A stretch of DNA of 64,000 bases from Pinus tabuliformis (taxonomy: Eukaryota; Streptophyta; Pinopsida; Pinales; Pinaceae), in assembly GCA_031772625.1 (NCBI GenBank), contig CM062815.1, positions 121,567,977 through 121,631,976 on the forward strand. The letters run 5' to 3'. Under the pieces are notes generated by a model. That model saw nothing but the letters and a program-made list of their open reading frames with translations, was not told the DNA's origin and did not search any database. Below, piece by piece: positions 23,866 through 36,700 of the stretch. Within the stretch, counting starts at the first letter, position 1; every line of letters begins with the position of its first letter. Made by a program: the position numbers and the translations under genes.

Positions 23866-24750
23866 TGTTAGAAAAATGTAACTATGTTCGGTCTTCAATA
23901 ATGTACTTGAGTCATTATCTACTATACTTGTCAACAGAATAAAGAAAATAATTTTTATTATTGTAACAATAACTTATTAAAGCATGGTTTCATGGTTGGG
24001 TCATCATTATATTAGTCAAAGTCCCCATTGTGGACTCCTAGGATTAATATTGAGTTTATATAGTCATTGTATATTCAAAGAGACCCTTCTTGGGCTTTCG
24101 AATCATGTAAAAAGGTTTTGTATCAAGTCAAATATGAATTATGTGTCCTCTACATCATGTCGGCCTAAGGAACCCCATTCGACCCACAAGAAGCCTATAT
24201 ATTGAAGGAGGTTGAAGTCATTTGGAGCACTCACTCTCAAGGAAGTTTGATATCTCAAGAAGAGCTGGAGAAGTGTGAAGTTTGTTGTCGGGAGGATGAA
24301 AGAAGTGCGAGTTTGGGGGAATCTCTAGAGAAGAAGAAAATCGAGCTTTTGGTGCCTCTCTCTCTCTCTGTTTTGTGGTCTGGGTTGGGAGATCGAAGTC
24401 TACTAAGATTTCGTTGTTACTGGAAGTTACTGCCTATTCGAAGTTGTTGGAAGGGATCGAAGATCTTGGAGGCTGACATGGTGTGGAGGGAAAGTCTGGT
24501 CTTTGTCTAGGGTAAAGAGTCTCAAAGGATACTATTGAAAGGAAGAATTATCTTGACTGGGTTTTACCCTTGAGGGGGGTTTTGCCCTGACATGTGCCTA
24601 TATCTTGTGTCTCTTGTTTTGTGATCTTCACATGTGTATATTTGGTTGATGAAAGATAAGATAATAAAGAAATAAAAGAAGCCAACACACTCACAAGTAA
24701 TTATCAAGAAAGGAGAATCAAACCCTAATAATATCTTTGATTTTCCAACA
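23866..24750 (+). repeat. 3' LTR of copia F
   Basis: Starts TGTTAGAAAAATG after a purine tract and ends TTTTCCAACA. It is followed by the CTGCA target copy. Confidence 0.92.
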
Positions 24751-24850
24751 CTGCAGACAGTGTCAGCACACCAGATGGAGGTTGCTTTGTGACATGGGGA
24801 TCTAGAGTGGGCTATGGAGCTCAGGATTTCAAAGGCAGGGACTTGTTACC

Positions 24851-27800
24851 CACCACGTTGTGGGTGATATCCCCAAGAGAAATTTTTCTCCATGATGAAC
24901 CTTAGCCGGCAGCCAGCAGACCCTTGCAGCCTCCTACTAGCTTGTTGTACCATTTCTCTGCCACCTAAGCCAGCCATGTGGTCCCTCACCCACCTGTATT
25001 GATCGTATGTTTGAAGGTGGGCCTCCCGAATCTAAAGGTATATCTTGTCATTTGGTAATTGAGTATTGGGTTTACTTATCATGGATACTTCTGGGTATGG
25101 ATTGATGGGGGGATTTGGCGGAAAGAGTGGGCTTAGTTTGTGCTCTTGTCCCCTTGATCTATTTTGGATGTCACCCTTGGATCTTAGTCTCGTGGGATCT
25201 CCTTTATTGACCATTTGGTTCTAAGGTGGTACTACTTGGGAAAACCCAACTTTGGGTGCGTGGTCCTGCTCCTTTATCCACATATATTACTCCCTTTCCA
25301 CTCACTATGCCCCATTCATCATTTCTCCCACCCGGGTCCACATTTCCATTCTGGGTCCACATAGGGCCAACCTCCCTATCCCCTTGCCCCCACCTTGGGT
25401 CAGGCCTGGAATGATGCCACAGAGGTTGAAGCAGCTAAAAGAAAAAGAAAAAAGCATAATTGGCCACATTTAATAGGAAATTGTACCACAAAATGAAAAA
25501 AATTGTCGGGACAAAAATAATTAACACGTGGGCAAAAGCCAATGCATGAGCTCTACCCCAATCCATGGTCATCACCCTGGTTCCATAGGCCCTAGATGAG
25601 CCTCCTTTATCATTCAGGAACCCATGATTGTCCCAACCCCTGGAGGGCAATGAACCGCCCTACCTAAAAGGGGTAATCACTGCTATATCTTACACATCAT
25701 GCTCTTGTCCTTTGAGCCTCGAGCAGTTAATTAAAGAAAATTCATAAAAGGCAAAAGGCATATAAAGAAGGGTGGAAAAATTAAGGCCAGGGCACCTCAT
25801 GTATCACGATTGCTCCCTTCTACACATTACATACCCAGGTGTGGGCTTCCCCTTATCTAGCTATCCCTATGCCCCAATATGTGGCCTAGGATTGCCCCTC
25901 TCATTCCCTATTCCATTCCACTTATTTATCACTTGCCACCCCCATTAGAGGGATGTACCTTGGACATACTATCCCCTTTAAGCGCTGAAACCACCTAATA
26001 AGGTACTTGGTTAACCCCCTTTGGAGCTTGGAGACACTAGCACATGCCAAAGCCCTCTACGGAAGGGCAAGCTATTATGAAGTGCCCACTTTGTTATCCA
26101 TGATTTGTAAACTCTTTTATCCAATTATTTTAATGACTGGCTGTACTAGAAGCCTAGGGGACACATTGGATCTTATGCAGGATTACAGGTGGTTTCCATT
26201 TGGATTTGGTCTCCCTATACGGGATCCTAACCCCCAGAGGTCTACATTGGCACATATAGGGTGTGCATAGAGAGCCATTGGCCTCCACATCAGTAGACAA
26301 CATTCCACTGATCCTCATTGATGCTCAGAGACTATTAGTCATCCACTTTTGGGATGATGGTGATATACTTGGTACACTATGCCCAACAGTCCCCCACAGG
26401 ATCCCCACACTCTTGGCAGGCGTGCTAGGACTTGTACAATGTCATGGTAACATTCATTCCACCACTCGGACCCTTGCAGAGGATCTACAGGCATCTTTGA
26501 TTCATATGGAGAACCATGGGGTCATTTATGTGCCCTTAGACCCACTGGGAGCGCCATAGGTCTACTACTTGGAGAACAAAGGGCCACCCCCTTGTCCATC
26601 ATATTCCGAGGAATTTATTCCTCAGTATGGCACTTCAGGACATTATTGGGCCTTTGGAGGACCCTACGACATGTACATATTATTATTTGGCCCCTTGTGA
26701 GTCTTATTTTTACAGTTGTGAGCTAGTTTGGTGGGCTTGTCACTGATAGGGGTTTTATTTGCACATTATTTTATCATTAGGGGATAATGTAGGCCCATAG
26801 GCTAATTCAAACTCCTTAGGAGGCTATATATTGATGTTAGATACATTCATTTGGACCATCACTTGACTGGGGATCTCTCTAATCATAGAGAACTTTGCAT
26901 TTTTTCTTGGAGGATATTTTTTGGAGATGGATGAATTTTGATGTATGGGTTTGGGCTATTTTTCTTGTCTTCGAGCTTTGTCTTGCAAACAAAATGCTGG
27001 TTGGATATATTCTATAACGTTGTAAGTAAATTTTGATGTTGTTATTCTTGTTGCTGCATATTGCTAAAATTAGGGCTACTTGCTGCATAATTGAAATGTG
27101 GAATTAAGCATGTTTTAGCTAATTTAATGTATGGGCCAATGTTATATGAATGAAATGTCCAAAAGATTATTTGTCTCGATAAGCTTGCATCATTTGCTTT
27201 GAAGTATAAATGCTTGAAGGTCACTTTTCTTTTCTTTCTCTCAACATTGGATGAAGCTGAATTTTCGGGCCTCCTTGATCAAGAAACCAAGTTCTTACTC
27301 ATCATCATCCTTGACTCCAATCCACAAGTGAATTAGGCACTGATCTCTAAAAAAGGGTGATCATTTTAACCCTCTTTTTACCCTTTTCCCCTTTTCCCCT
27401 TTTCCTTAGGTCTAGCCCCATTAGGTCACCTAGGGCATCAATTTCCCGGGAATAGAGTCTAGGAAATTTCGATCTCCTACATGCTACTGGGCTAGTGGGT
27501 CCCCTCCCTCTCCTCCAAATTTGAGGCAATTCTAACGGTGGAATCTCCGGGAATCCCAAGCCCTAGCTCTAGGATCGAATTTTGCCTAGGCATCCCCAAG
27601 GCTAGACCTCGATAGGATCAATTCAATCTTTTGAAGTAAATATTCCTGTTTCGTCCTTTCCTTTCACATTGTCGAGGATAGGAATATCATTGGTTTCCAC
27701 ATTCCATCCGTGAACCTGGACTGGGTCCACTTGGCCCCGTGTGGTCCCACTTCTCAATAAATATTATTTGTCAAGGACCATTGGGAATCCAAGTTTCCCA

Positions 27801-28130
27801 AGGATTATAGAGATTGAGAACCTCATCTATAAGCCTATTCCTTCTCCCTCAACTCTCCAATCCTCACCCCTTACTCTTGGAGGACTAAGTCCTTTGCTTA
27901 AAGAGCAAGCAAGCTCCATTCTTCACTCCATCGTTGGGAAAGGGTTTCCAGGGTCACTTTTGACCTATCTATTGACATATACTTTACAAGTGATCCCTAC
28001 ACTACTGGGACTCCTCCCATCGGTGAAAGTTCGTAAAGAGCAGGGAGACTTACCTGTGGTGACAATGGGCTAAGCCTCCACCGTTGCCCTTGACCTAGTA
28101 GTTGCCCTCTTAGGAACCCCTTTTAGGTCC
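24851..28130. other. Unrecognised insert between the protease and RT parts of Gypsy-A
   Basis: Gypsy-A coding similarity stops near 24850 and resumes at about 28140, so most of this 3.3 kb is probably an insertion. Its edges could not be fixed. It contains the unrecognised coding-like block at 26007-26700. At 26784-26801 a pattern like ATAATGTAGGCCCATAGG follows GGGG, and a TATAAATG box occurs near 27204. These resemble a purine tract, LTR start and promoter, but no second LTR copy was found. The rest is C-rich with no identified product. Confidence 0.45.
26007..26700 (+). pseudogene. Unrecognised coding-like remnant
   Basis: Two overlapping frames (26007-26270 and 26263-26559) and their read-on to about 26700 give a translation with a protein-like, Pro- and aromatic-rich composition (for example QDYRWFPFGFGLP and PQYGTSGHYWAFGGPYDMY). 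They appear to be one former coding sequence. I do not recognise a domain. It could be the extra or gag-like frame of an undescribed retroelement, because an LTR-start-like pattern follows at 26788. It could also be a host gene scrap. Confidence 0.35.
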
Positions 28131-28139
28131 CCTGCTGGT

Positions 28140-30950
28140 TTGAGTGGTAACAAGAGTCAACCACAACCACCACACTTCGATATTCAAGCGATACTGGATA
28201 AGTACCCAACAATTTTTGGAGACATCCCTCTAGGCTGTCCACCAAACAGGGGGTTTGAGCACACGATAGAGTTGGAGGAGGGAGTGAATGCAGTTATCAC
28301 TACTCCATACATGCATCCCAAGGCTTACATGGATGAGATCGAGTGGGCTATACAGGAGTTGTTGGCTTTGGGGCACATAGGGACTAATTTTAGCCCTTTC
28401 GCTTCATTTGTGGTGTTGGTGAAGAAGGATGGGATCCTCTGTAGGTGCATTGACTATAGGGCCGTGAACAAGAAGATTTTGAAGAACCATTACTTGATTC
28501 CGCATACTGATGATTTGATGGATGAGCTTAGAGGAGCCAAGTACTTCTCTAAGATAGATTTACGCTCAGGATACCATCAGATTCGGGTGAGGGAGCAGGA
28601 TATCCTGAAGACAACATTCAAGTGTTACTATGGTCACTTTGAATTCTTGGTGATGTCCTTCGGGTCAACCAACGCTCCAACTAGCTTCCAGTCTTGCATG
28701 AACCATGTGTTCTGCAAGCAACTGCGTAGATATGTACCGATTTTCTTTGATGACATCCTGATTTATAGTCGGATGTGGGAGGAGCATTTACAACACTTGG
28801 AGGAGGTGCTACACATCCTAGAGGAGCATCAACTGTATGCCAAGATGTCCAAGTGTGAGTTTGGAATAACAAAGAGGTATCTTGGCCATGTCATTGGGGA
28901 GGACAAGGTACAAGTTCACCAGGAGAAGATTAGGGCCATATTGGATTGACCTACACCCAGGATTGTGACAGAGTTGCGGGGATTCCTGGGCATATGTACT
29001 TATTACTGGAGTTTCATGAGGGGATTTTCCCAGCTGGCAACATCCCTCTCAAATTTGACAAAGAAGGGGGCGTTTGTATGGATGGATGTAGCACAGGAGG
29101 CTTTTGAGCACCTTAAGAGGGTGATGAGTAGTTGCCCAGTGCTAGCCCTGCCTGATTTTCATAGACCTTTGTGTTGGAGTGTGATGCATCTGGAGAGGGC
29201 CTTGGGGCAATTCTAATGCAAGGGGGTCACCCAATTGCATTTGAGAGCGGAAAGTTGCAGCAACATGAGAGGTTGTATTCTATATACGACAAGGAGATGC
29301 TAGCCATTATGCATGCGCTAGCCAAGTTCTGGTAGTATACGGCAGGAAACAGGTTTAAGGTAAAAGCTGGTCAAAACAGCCTCATATTTTTCTTGGAGCA
29401 CAGAGTGTTGAATGAGAGGCAACAAAAGTGGGTCAGCAAGATCCAAGCATATGATTTTGACATAAAGTATGTCAAGGGAAAGCAAAATTTGGTGGCAGAC
29501 ACATTATCTAGGAGGCCCGCGACACTTTCATTCATGAGCATTGCACAATATTGGAGAGCACAATTGTTGGTTGAGTACTCCAAGGATCGACATGCATGTG
29601 AGATCTTGGATGGCATAGCCGAGGATGACTAGTACAGGGTGATGAACGGTGTGATTTACTACAAGGACAAGATTTATTTGGTACCAGGCTCCCAATTGTG
29701 GGAGAAGATCATGCAAGCTGCACATGACTCACCGCTAGTAGGACATCAAGGGTTCCTTAAGGCATACAAGACCATTATAGAGCGTTTCACTTGGAGGGGC
29801 GTCAAGGAGGACATTTTGAGGCATGTTCGGGAGTGTGACACTTGTTAGAGGAACAAGGGTGACTAGACACACTTGACTGTCCTACTGCAACCTCTTCCTA
29901 TTCCTGAGAGGAAATGGGAGAGCATCTCTATGGAATTCATCACAAGGCGCTAGCAGTACAGGGATGGGATTGCACATATGTGGTGGTTGACAAGTTGACC
30001 AAATTCGCCAACTTCTTTGCCATTCCAACCCGGTATTCAGCCTCATAGGTAGCCGAGTTATTCTTTTGGGCGGTGTTCAAGCTATATGGTCTCCCTAAGA
30101 CCATTGTTAGTGACAGGGGCAACGGATTCATGGGAGGCTTTTGGCAGGAGTTGTTTCAACTTGTAGGGACTGAGCTCACACCCAGTACTAGCTATCATCC
30201 CCAGATGGACAACCAAACTGAGATAGTGAATAAGTGGTTGGAGGGATACTTATGCAACTATGTGACGGGACAACAACATGCGTGGGTGAAGTGGCTGCAT
30301 CTTGGAGAGTACTGCTATAACACCACCTACCACATGTCTATAGGTATGTCACCTTTTTGTGCTTTGTATGGTTATGATGCACTAACCTTTGCTGATATGG
30401 TCTTTGGAGATAGTAGAGCCCCAGGGGCCAAGGATTGGATACAGGAGAGCTAGGATATCCTTAGAGCTCTCAAGGATAACTTGTGGACGACCCAAAACCA
30501 AAAGAAGCTATATGCAGACAAGGGCAGAGTTGAGAAGCATTTTGAGGTTGGGGACCTTGTCTTTTTGAGACTCCAACTGTACAGACAATCCACACTTAAG
30601 CAAAAGGGCGTAAAGAAACTCAAGCCACGTTTTTATGGGCCTTATAAGGTGACCAGGCGAGTTGGGGAGGTAGCGTATGAGCTGGAGCTCCCACTAGGGA
30701 GCAAGGTACACAACATATTCCATGTCTCTTGCCTGAAAAAGGGCTTTGGGACAACAATTTACAGTAGTTGCAGAGTTGCCACCTATGGATGATCAGGGGC
30801 GTTTGATCTTAGTTCTAGAGGCCATCTTGGAGACAAGAGAGAGGAAACTCTGGAGCAGGGTCATTAAGGAGTTTTTGGTTTAGTGGAAGGATTTGCTAGA
30901 GGAGGATGCCACATGGAAGGGAGAACAAATTTGAAATACTACAACACCCG
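28140..30950 (+). pseudogene. pol remnant of Gypsy-A
   Basis: Reverse transcriptase covers about 28200-28960 (KIDLRSGYHQIRV near 28555, FFDDILIYS near 28745), RNase H about 28970-29520 and the integrase zinc-binding part about 29640-29850. The integrase core covers about 29930-30420 (YGLPKTIVSDRG near 30085), followed by a C-terminal segment (PRFYGPYKV near 30630) and a chromodomain-like stretch near 30810-30930. The RT-RH-INT-chromodomain order defines a chromovirus; a Tekay/Del-like placement is only a guess. Interrupted many times. Confidence 0.9.
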
Positions 30951-30994
30951 ATGTTACAGTTGCTTGACAACATGCAACATTTGGGAGGGAGGAC

Positions 30995-32210
30995 TGTAAT
31001 ATTCTCTCTAATTAAAATTCTGCTAAGCGAATTCTAAATTTTTGCAATTTTAATGATGGACAATTTTTGGACATGAACCCAGGAAAAGTGGGTGGGAGAC
31101 ATCAAATTAATTTCTGTGAGAAGGGAGACTCTTAAACATTAGAAAGGGAGGAAAATTGTATAGATGGTGGAATATGGGGACCACCCCAAAGGAAAAATTC
31201 AAACTCCCTTGAGGAATTTGATTTGGAAAGAAGAGAGGGAGAGAGGGAGGTCGAATGGGAGGGCCCACAAGGAGAGAGAAGGCAACAAGGATAAATAGGA
31301 GAGTGGAGCTTCATTTTGGGACTTTTTGCCATTTTTAGATTTGAACTTTAGTTTGCTTGAGCTGCCCAACCAAGTCAACTTGTGCTGCTTAGCACAAGAG
31401 ATTTCCGGGTGGGAATCTCACCTCTTTCTTCGGTGGACTTAGAGTGCAACCCTAGGAGATTCCAATCTCACATTGCAGAGCTGTTCTGGGGACAATTACA
31501 GGTGTATTTGACCATTCCTGTGAGTAGACTGGGCGCAGAAGAGGACCTCACATTTCTTGGGAGAGACAGCTACAGTGCCTGCAAGTTTTTGGGTATTTCG
31601 AGAGTTCTTTGCCTAAAAATTTGCTAGAGGTTTGTAGTGATTTGCAGGGCTGAGTGTGGGAGGAAACCTCAATGCAATTTGCACAAGCTTTCTCTGGCAA
31701 TAATTGTGCAGGGGTTTTGGAGTGGGAGTTTGTGAGGAAGGGCTGGAAAATTCCGGGATTTTGAGAAGGAATTGTAGGGGATTTTGCAGGGATTCTATTG
31801 GTGATTTGGAGAGCATTTTACTGCCATTTACTAGCAGTGCGTTCAGGAGGACAGACTGGGCCAACGCACCAATTTGTGGGTTTGTCAGATAGCTGGTTTG
31901 AAGCTAAACCTTTTCTGGGTTTTGTTGGCATTGATGAGAAAGTGCATTAGCTGAAGTTCCATAATTTTCTGAGCACATTGGAGGGTAGAATTCCCATTTC
32001 CATTCCAACAGTAGCAGCAGAAACTACTGGGTCAACGCAGGAATTGGAGAGGAGCACTTTTAGCACTTGGGCATCATTGGTATCACCTGGGGTTTTCCTT
32101 GCTTGCTATACCAAGCCCAGGTTCTTCTATTCTAAGCTATTTGTACTCCATTCTGCTCAAATAATAAATTCCTGTTTTTGGCTCATTGAGTGCTGGTCAA
32201 CTCTGACATT
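30995..32210 (+). repeat. 3' LTR of Gypsy-A (right end diverged or truncated)
   Basis: Starts TGTAATATTC after a purine tract (TTGGGAGGGAGGAC). It tracks 13807-15122 closely to about 32200. The expected GAATATTACA end is missing, and different LTR-like sequence follows. Confidence 0.8.
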
Positions 32211-32660
32211 TGGTTGAGATTTTGGTTGGGCTCGTCGATTGTGATTTGACCAAATTTTGGCCTCTTTTGTTCAGCTACCTTAAGCCGAAATTCGACCCCT
32301 TTGTTGCAAACTCTCCTTTGACTGGCATTGATTGTATTCTCTCTCCTTTGACTGGTTTGACTTGGCATCTATTGATGTCAGAAAATTCGAAGCTTGTTTG
32401 GAATATTCTGATGTACATTTGATGAACTAAATTCTAAATTCTCATAAGGAAAGATTGTTGGGTTTTCCCTTGGCTGCTAGCCTAAATTCTGGTGTCTCTT
32501 GTCTCGTCTCATTGTTTATTGTGATCTCTATTGCTCTATTGTTGAAATTTTTCATGTATAACTGCTTAACTATTGGAATGCTATAAGAAGACTAATTTAT
32601 CATTGGAAGTAGTTATCAGTTTGAAAAATTGTACTAGTCTTAATTGCACTAGAAAATCAA
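32211..32660 (+). repeat. Truncated copia LTR tail related to the LTR of element D
   Basis: From about 32440 to 32650 the sequence parallels the right third of D's LTR (33420-33651): a GGGTTTTCCCT-like segment, a TGTCTCTTGTCTCG segment, then ATCATTGGAAGTAGTTATCAG. It lacks a left end and any interior, so it is a fragment of a related older element. The remaining bases to 32846 show nothing I can name. Confidence 0.5.
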
Positions 32661-32851
32661 CTAATAGTAATAACAAAATGATGAGTGAGATATGGGAATG
32701 CCACATGTTACAATCTCCAAGTAGGATGCCTCTCCAAATTAAAGTCGTTTAACCATGTAGAATGCTCCATAGGTCCACACAAGTCGTCCTCGAGAAGAGT
32801 GCTCCACCTAAAGTGTGAATAAAATAACACAAAGTTTAACCACATGCTAAA

Positions 32852-33651
32852 TGTTTAATTTTTGTAGCTATGGTAAGTCTTCATATGAAAGAAAATGATA
32901 AATGTAATATGAATCTAAAGTTAGTTTCAAACAAGGGAAAATCAATTTTTGAAATTTAAATTATTTCTCCACACAAATAAAGTTGGCCCAGCCCAAGAGA
33001 CACACCACTTGGGGGCAACTTAGATCACTATAAATTCACGCTTGCCCTCCTCCATTTGTGACTAATTTGGATCATCATTTGCCTCTGTTCACACATGCGA
33101 GAAAGGGAGATTTCTGAGGCAGAAGGACGAATCTGTGGGAGACTTAAAGGACGTTTCTAAGGCAGCCTTAAAGGACGAATTTGTGACAAACTTAAAGGAC
33201 AAATATGTGATAGACTTGAATGATGAATCAGTGGCAGAATTGAAGGAAAAATTTGTGTTTGTTCCGAGGCAGATTAGAAGGCCGGATTTCTGCTTGAAGA
33301 AGGCCTTGTTGGAAGGAAACCCTGGAAGGAAATCTTGTACTATTGTTCATGGATGGAGGGCTTGTCTAGCCCTAAGAATTTCTAGGTTGTTCTATAGTAC
33401 TCATATTGTATCTCTTGTTGAATTGGAAAATTTCTCTAAGGTTGCTAGATTTTTCCCTAGAAGAGTGTTTTCCCAGGGTAAATTTTTTGTGTCTCGTGTT
33501 TGGCTGTCTCTTCATGATCCTACTGTCATTAATGTTTTAATGTTGAATATTTTCTATGCGTAATTGTTTAATGATGAATATGGCATAAGATAAACTAATT
33601 AAGAAATCGTTGGAAGTAATTATCAGTCTAGAAAGTTATGAAAAATCAAGA
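32852..33651 (+). repeat. 5' LTR of copia D
   Basis: An 800-bp LTR starting TGTTTAATTTTTGTAGC and ending just before the primer-binding site. It contains a minisatellite at about 33131-33260. It matches 61391-62781 once the 605-bp foldback insert there is set aside. Confidence 0.9.
33131..33260 (+). repeat. About 30-bp degenerate tandem repeat in the D LTR
   Basis: AAGGACGAATTTGTG-like units recur four to five times with drift. The frame through them gives repeated LKDE/LNDE blocks, so the open frame here (33135-33563) is an artefact of the repeat. The right LTR has the same array at 61665-61785. Confidence 0.7.
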
Positions 33652-34300
33652 TGGTATTAGAGTGAGGTTTAGGAGCAGCCTTTTGAAGAAGATTCGTTCA
33701 ATCTGAGATATATCAGAAGCAGTGCGAGTCACTTAAGAAGGAATGAAGAGACCGGAAACTTGGACTATTCAAGCCTCAAAATTTCAGGCTTGTTACATGT
33801 TTGTCTGAGGCCAGTGTCGACCCTCTTAAGGCCTCTTCTTTGGCTACCTCAGAGGCCGAATTTTGGCTACTTTCTGAGGCAGATTTGGCCCCTTGTTTAG
33901 GGCTATTCTAAGCTTATCTTGTTTCTAAAAAGACCGTGACATTACTTTCCTTGGAGGACCAGCTGCTTTTAATTAATTTGCAGTTGTTGAGATGAGTCAT
34001 ATAACTCAAGGTGACCAAGAAGTTTAGTTGTCCAGTAACTGTGGATGCAATTTTCTATGCAGAAACATAAAACCTTCTTCTTGAGCTAGAAGACAGGATA
34101 GTTCTCTTTGGTTTGCAACAAAGGATTGTACTTGGGGACCTCCACACTCCATTTATTAGATACATTGTCTAGTCAGATGATGTGGGAAATGTAGCCTTGC
34201 TTAGTAAGCTTCAAATCATCATTGGAAGCAAGAAACTTGTACATAGATGTGCTCTGCATAACATTGTTTGTGTTAAAACTTAAGAATGGTGCTTGGGATG

Positions 34301-36666
34301 TGTTGTCGTTGCTACGACACCCTCCAAAATTTCACTACATTCTAATTTTGGAGCTGACCTCATTGCCGTGTCGAGTGTCGCCTTGGTCGTCAAGTGTCGT
34401 TTTGTGTTATTTCATATGTTTTGAGTGTTCTTAAGTGTCGTCGCATTGATTCAAATATCCTCATATGCATTTTATGATCACAACACCTTTCTTGTTGTAA
34501 AACGACACTTTTGGGTTGCAATCACATACACTTCACTGTTTGTACTTGGGGAATGTGCATAACGTGGCAGTTTGATGTATATTCATTGTTGATCAAGCCT
34601 GTCTAAGTTTTCTTGATGAGTGAGTAAGTGTTGCACAAGGTTTTATGTCTAGAACTCATTTTGCTCAAACCTTGACCAATTATTCTGACTTATACAAATT
34701 TCAGTTGCAAAACGACTCCATTAAGGCCAAGAGCGCATGAGTGCACTCCGAAGCCTTGATGGGTGACCCTTCGCTGTTTAGAAGTGCGCCCTGTGCCCTC
34801 TCACAGAGTTGGGCGCACTCCAAAAGCATGAAGCCCCTTCTATGTTACGAACTGTGCCCTAAAAAAGTGACTAAGTCTTCCTTGAGTGCACTCCTTTGAC
34901 TCGAAGAAGTGCGCCCTCCTTGAGCGCACTAGCGCATCTTGAAGACCTGAAGCTTAACCCTTCAACCTTACCCAATGCGCCATGCACCCTCCTGAACTGA
35001 CTTGAGCGCATTCTCGCACCTTGAAGGCACAAAGCCTTAACCTTCAGCGTTCAAAAGTGCGCCCTGTGCCCTTCCTGAGGCCTCTTAGGCGCATGAGTGT
35101 ACCATGAAGGCACGAAGCCTTAGCCTCCAACCTTCGGGAGTGCGCCCTGCGCCCTCACTCTCTCCCTTGAGCACATAGCGCACTTGGTAAGTCCAAAGCT
35201 TTCCCTTTTGCCCTTCGGACTTGCAATATGCGCCCTGCCTTGACAACCTTGCTTTTTAGGGCGCATGCCGAAGCCCTGAAGCTCCCCCTCCTTAACCCTT
35301 CGACCTTTCGAGGTGCGCCCTTGCGCCCTACAACTCCCTTGACTATTTTAAACGCACTAAAAAGGCACGAAAAGGAAAAATTGCATAAAACATAGTAGAG
35401 TAGGAGATTTTCAAACTGATAGTTGCTCGTCATGAGTGATTATAGAAACAAGTACCCCAGGAAACAAATGGCGAGCACACACAAGGAAGATTGGGCAAAA
35501 AGGATGAACGAAGGAAGCACAAGAAGAACCAAGAACACCCCTCAAACTTGATGATCAAAGCACCATGAAGACTCCAAGATTGAAGACCCTTCGGAGGGTG
35601 GAAGCACTATGAGCAGATGATGATAAAAAACAGACACAGTGGCAGGGATGTCACTACTAAAGCAAGTCCATGTCATCAATCACTGTCATTTCCAGTCATC
35701 TAAGATAGTGATGTGTCAAGTTTCATCATATGATGATGTGGAAGACAAAATGTATCATTGTAACCATTTTATGAGACAATTGAGTAGAAGTCCATGAGTC
35801 ATAAGTGAACTCAAGAGTCAAGGAAGTCCAAAGGACATGTAATACTAAAAGTCACATGCAGTTCCAAAAGTCATTTGGAACTAAAAAGGTTGTAGAAGTC
35901 CAAAGGTCGCTAGAAGTTAGAAAATCAAGAGTGATGAGGATATGAAAAGTCACTCCTCAAGTTATAAAGAGATCCTCATTTCTCATGAAAAGGAATTTTA
36001 ACCTTGGCTTCTCCCATAAGGCATAAGAGAGATAAGTTAGTACTTTTGGGGAGCAATTAGTGGCTCTAGCGCTCCACTATTGGAGCAAGTGATGTTCGTT
36101 GTATTCATGCATCTTGGAATTTGTACTTAATATTTGAAGCCTGACGACCAACACTTTTTCGTACATGGATTATGAATGTTTGTAAGACTATTCTGTGAAT
36201 GTTTGTGATTCATGTTTGCTTTTACCAATACTAAGATAGTTGAACTATTTTGGTTATTTTAGTGCTTATCTAATTGAGAACGTTCTATGATGCTTGTAAC
36301 GATTGTCATGTCTTTGTGGACTATTCTGCTGGATGTTAGACGAGACATTCCTGTTCATGTGTGTCTTTATTAGGGTGGTACTATTACGTCTCTCTTAGAG
36401 ATTCACTTTCTCTCCTCTTTGCGGGCAGTGGAAGAACCTTGATGCACTTGCAACTGAACATTCGCCAGGCACACTAGCTTGCTTTTTGAAGGCACGTATG
36501 CAATTCTCTCTTTTCTGTTGACAATTAAAGCCAAGGCAAATATTTAAGTAAACGACAGCTGGGCCGTGTTCCGGCTGGGGCTCCTATCCCAAACATTGTG
36601 AGGTCTAGTTGGGACCGCATATTGGGGAGACCCCCTTGAATGTTGGTAGGTCCAACACTGTCAACA
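34301..36666 (+). repeat. 5' LTR of Gypsy-B
   Basis: A 2366-bp LTR starting TGTTGTCGTTGCTAC and ending GTCAACA. Its first kilobase matches 47212-48509 and its last 1.4 kb matches about 51145-52590. It contains the GCGCCCT-rich minisatellite at 34730-35350. Confidence 0.88.
34730..35350 (+). repeat. GC-rich degenerate minisatellite in the Gypsy-B LTR
   Basis: A unit of roughly 80-100 bp, built from TGCGCCCT, a GAGCGCA-type segment and a GAAGCCTTAACCTTC-type segment, recurs about seven times. It is notable for CpG-rich GCGC cores in an otherwise AT-rich window. The right LTR has counterparts at 47630-48330 and 51150-51320. Confidence 0.75.
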
Positions 36667-36700
36667 TTTTTGGCGCTAAAAGAAGGGCAGCCATATTTTT

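Larger units (their letters stand above)
19207..24750 (+). mobile_element. Ty1/copia element F, nearly whole but broken
   Basis: Both LTRs are present (19207-20101 and 23866-24750) and flanked by the 5-bp target duplication CTGCA (19202-19206 and 24751-24755). The primer-binding site TGGTATTAGAGC lies at 20102-20113 and a purine tract (AAGAGGGAG) just before 23866. The interior holds a much shortened gag, then protease, integrase, reverse transcriptase and RNase H in copia order. A handful of breaks, about four, interrupt the frame. LTR divergence by eye over about 330 bases is roughly one site in twenty. It inserted into Gypsy-A. Confidence 0.93.
13807..32210 (+). mobile_element. Ty3/gypsy chromovirus-type element Gypsy-A, broken and nested
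   Basis: The left LTR (13807-15122) is followed by a Met-type primer-binding site (15124-15135). A gag/protease remnant lies at 17563-19206 and resumes at 24751-24850; the pol remnant lies at 28140-30950, and the right LTR starts at 30995. The presence of a chromodomain-like end (about 30810-30930) places it among chromoviruses. It has been split by the solo LTR C1 (15297-17557), copia F (19207-24750) and unrecognised sequence (about 24850-28130). It carries very many breaks and is old. Its right end near 32210 is approximate, because the right LTR stops matching the left one there and runs into a different LTR tail. Confidence 0.88.

Noticed and set aside
33135-33563. A 142-codon plus-strand frame with LKDE-like repeats.
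   Set aside because: It lies entirely inside the D LTR, and its regularity comes from a 30-bp minisatellite.
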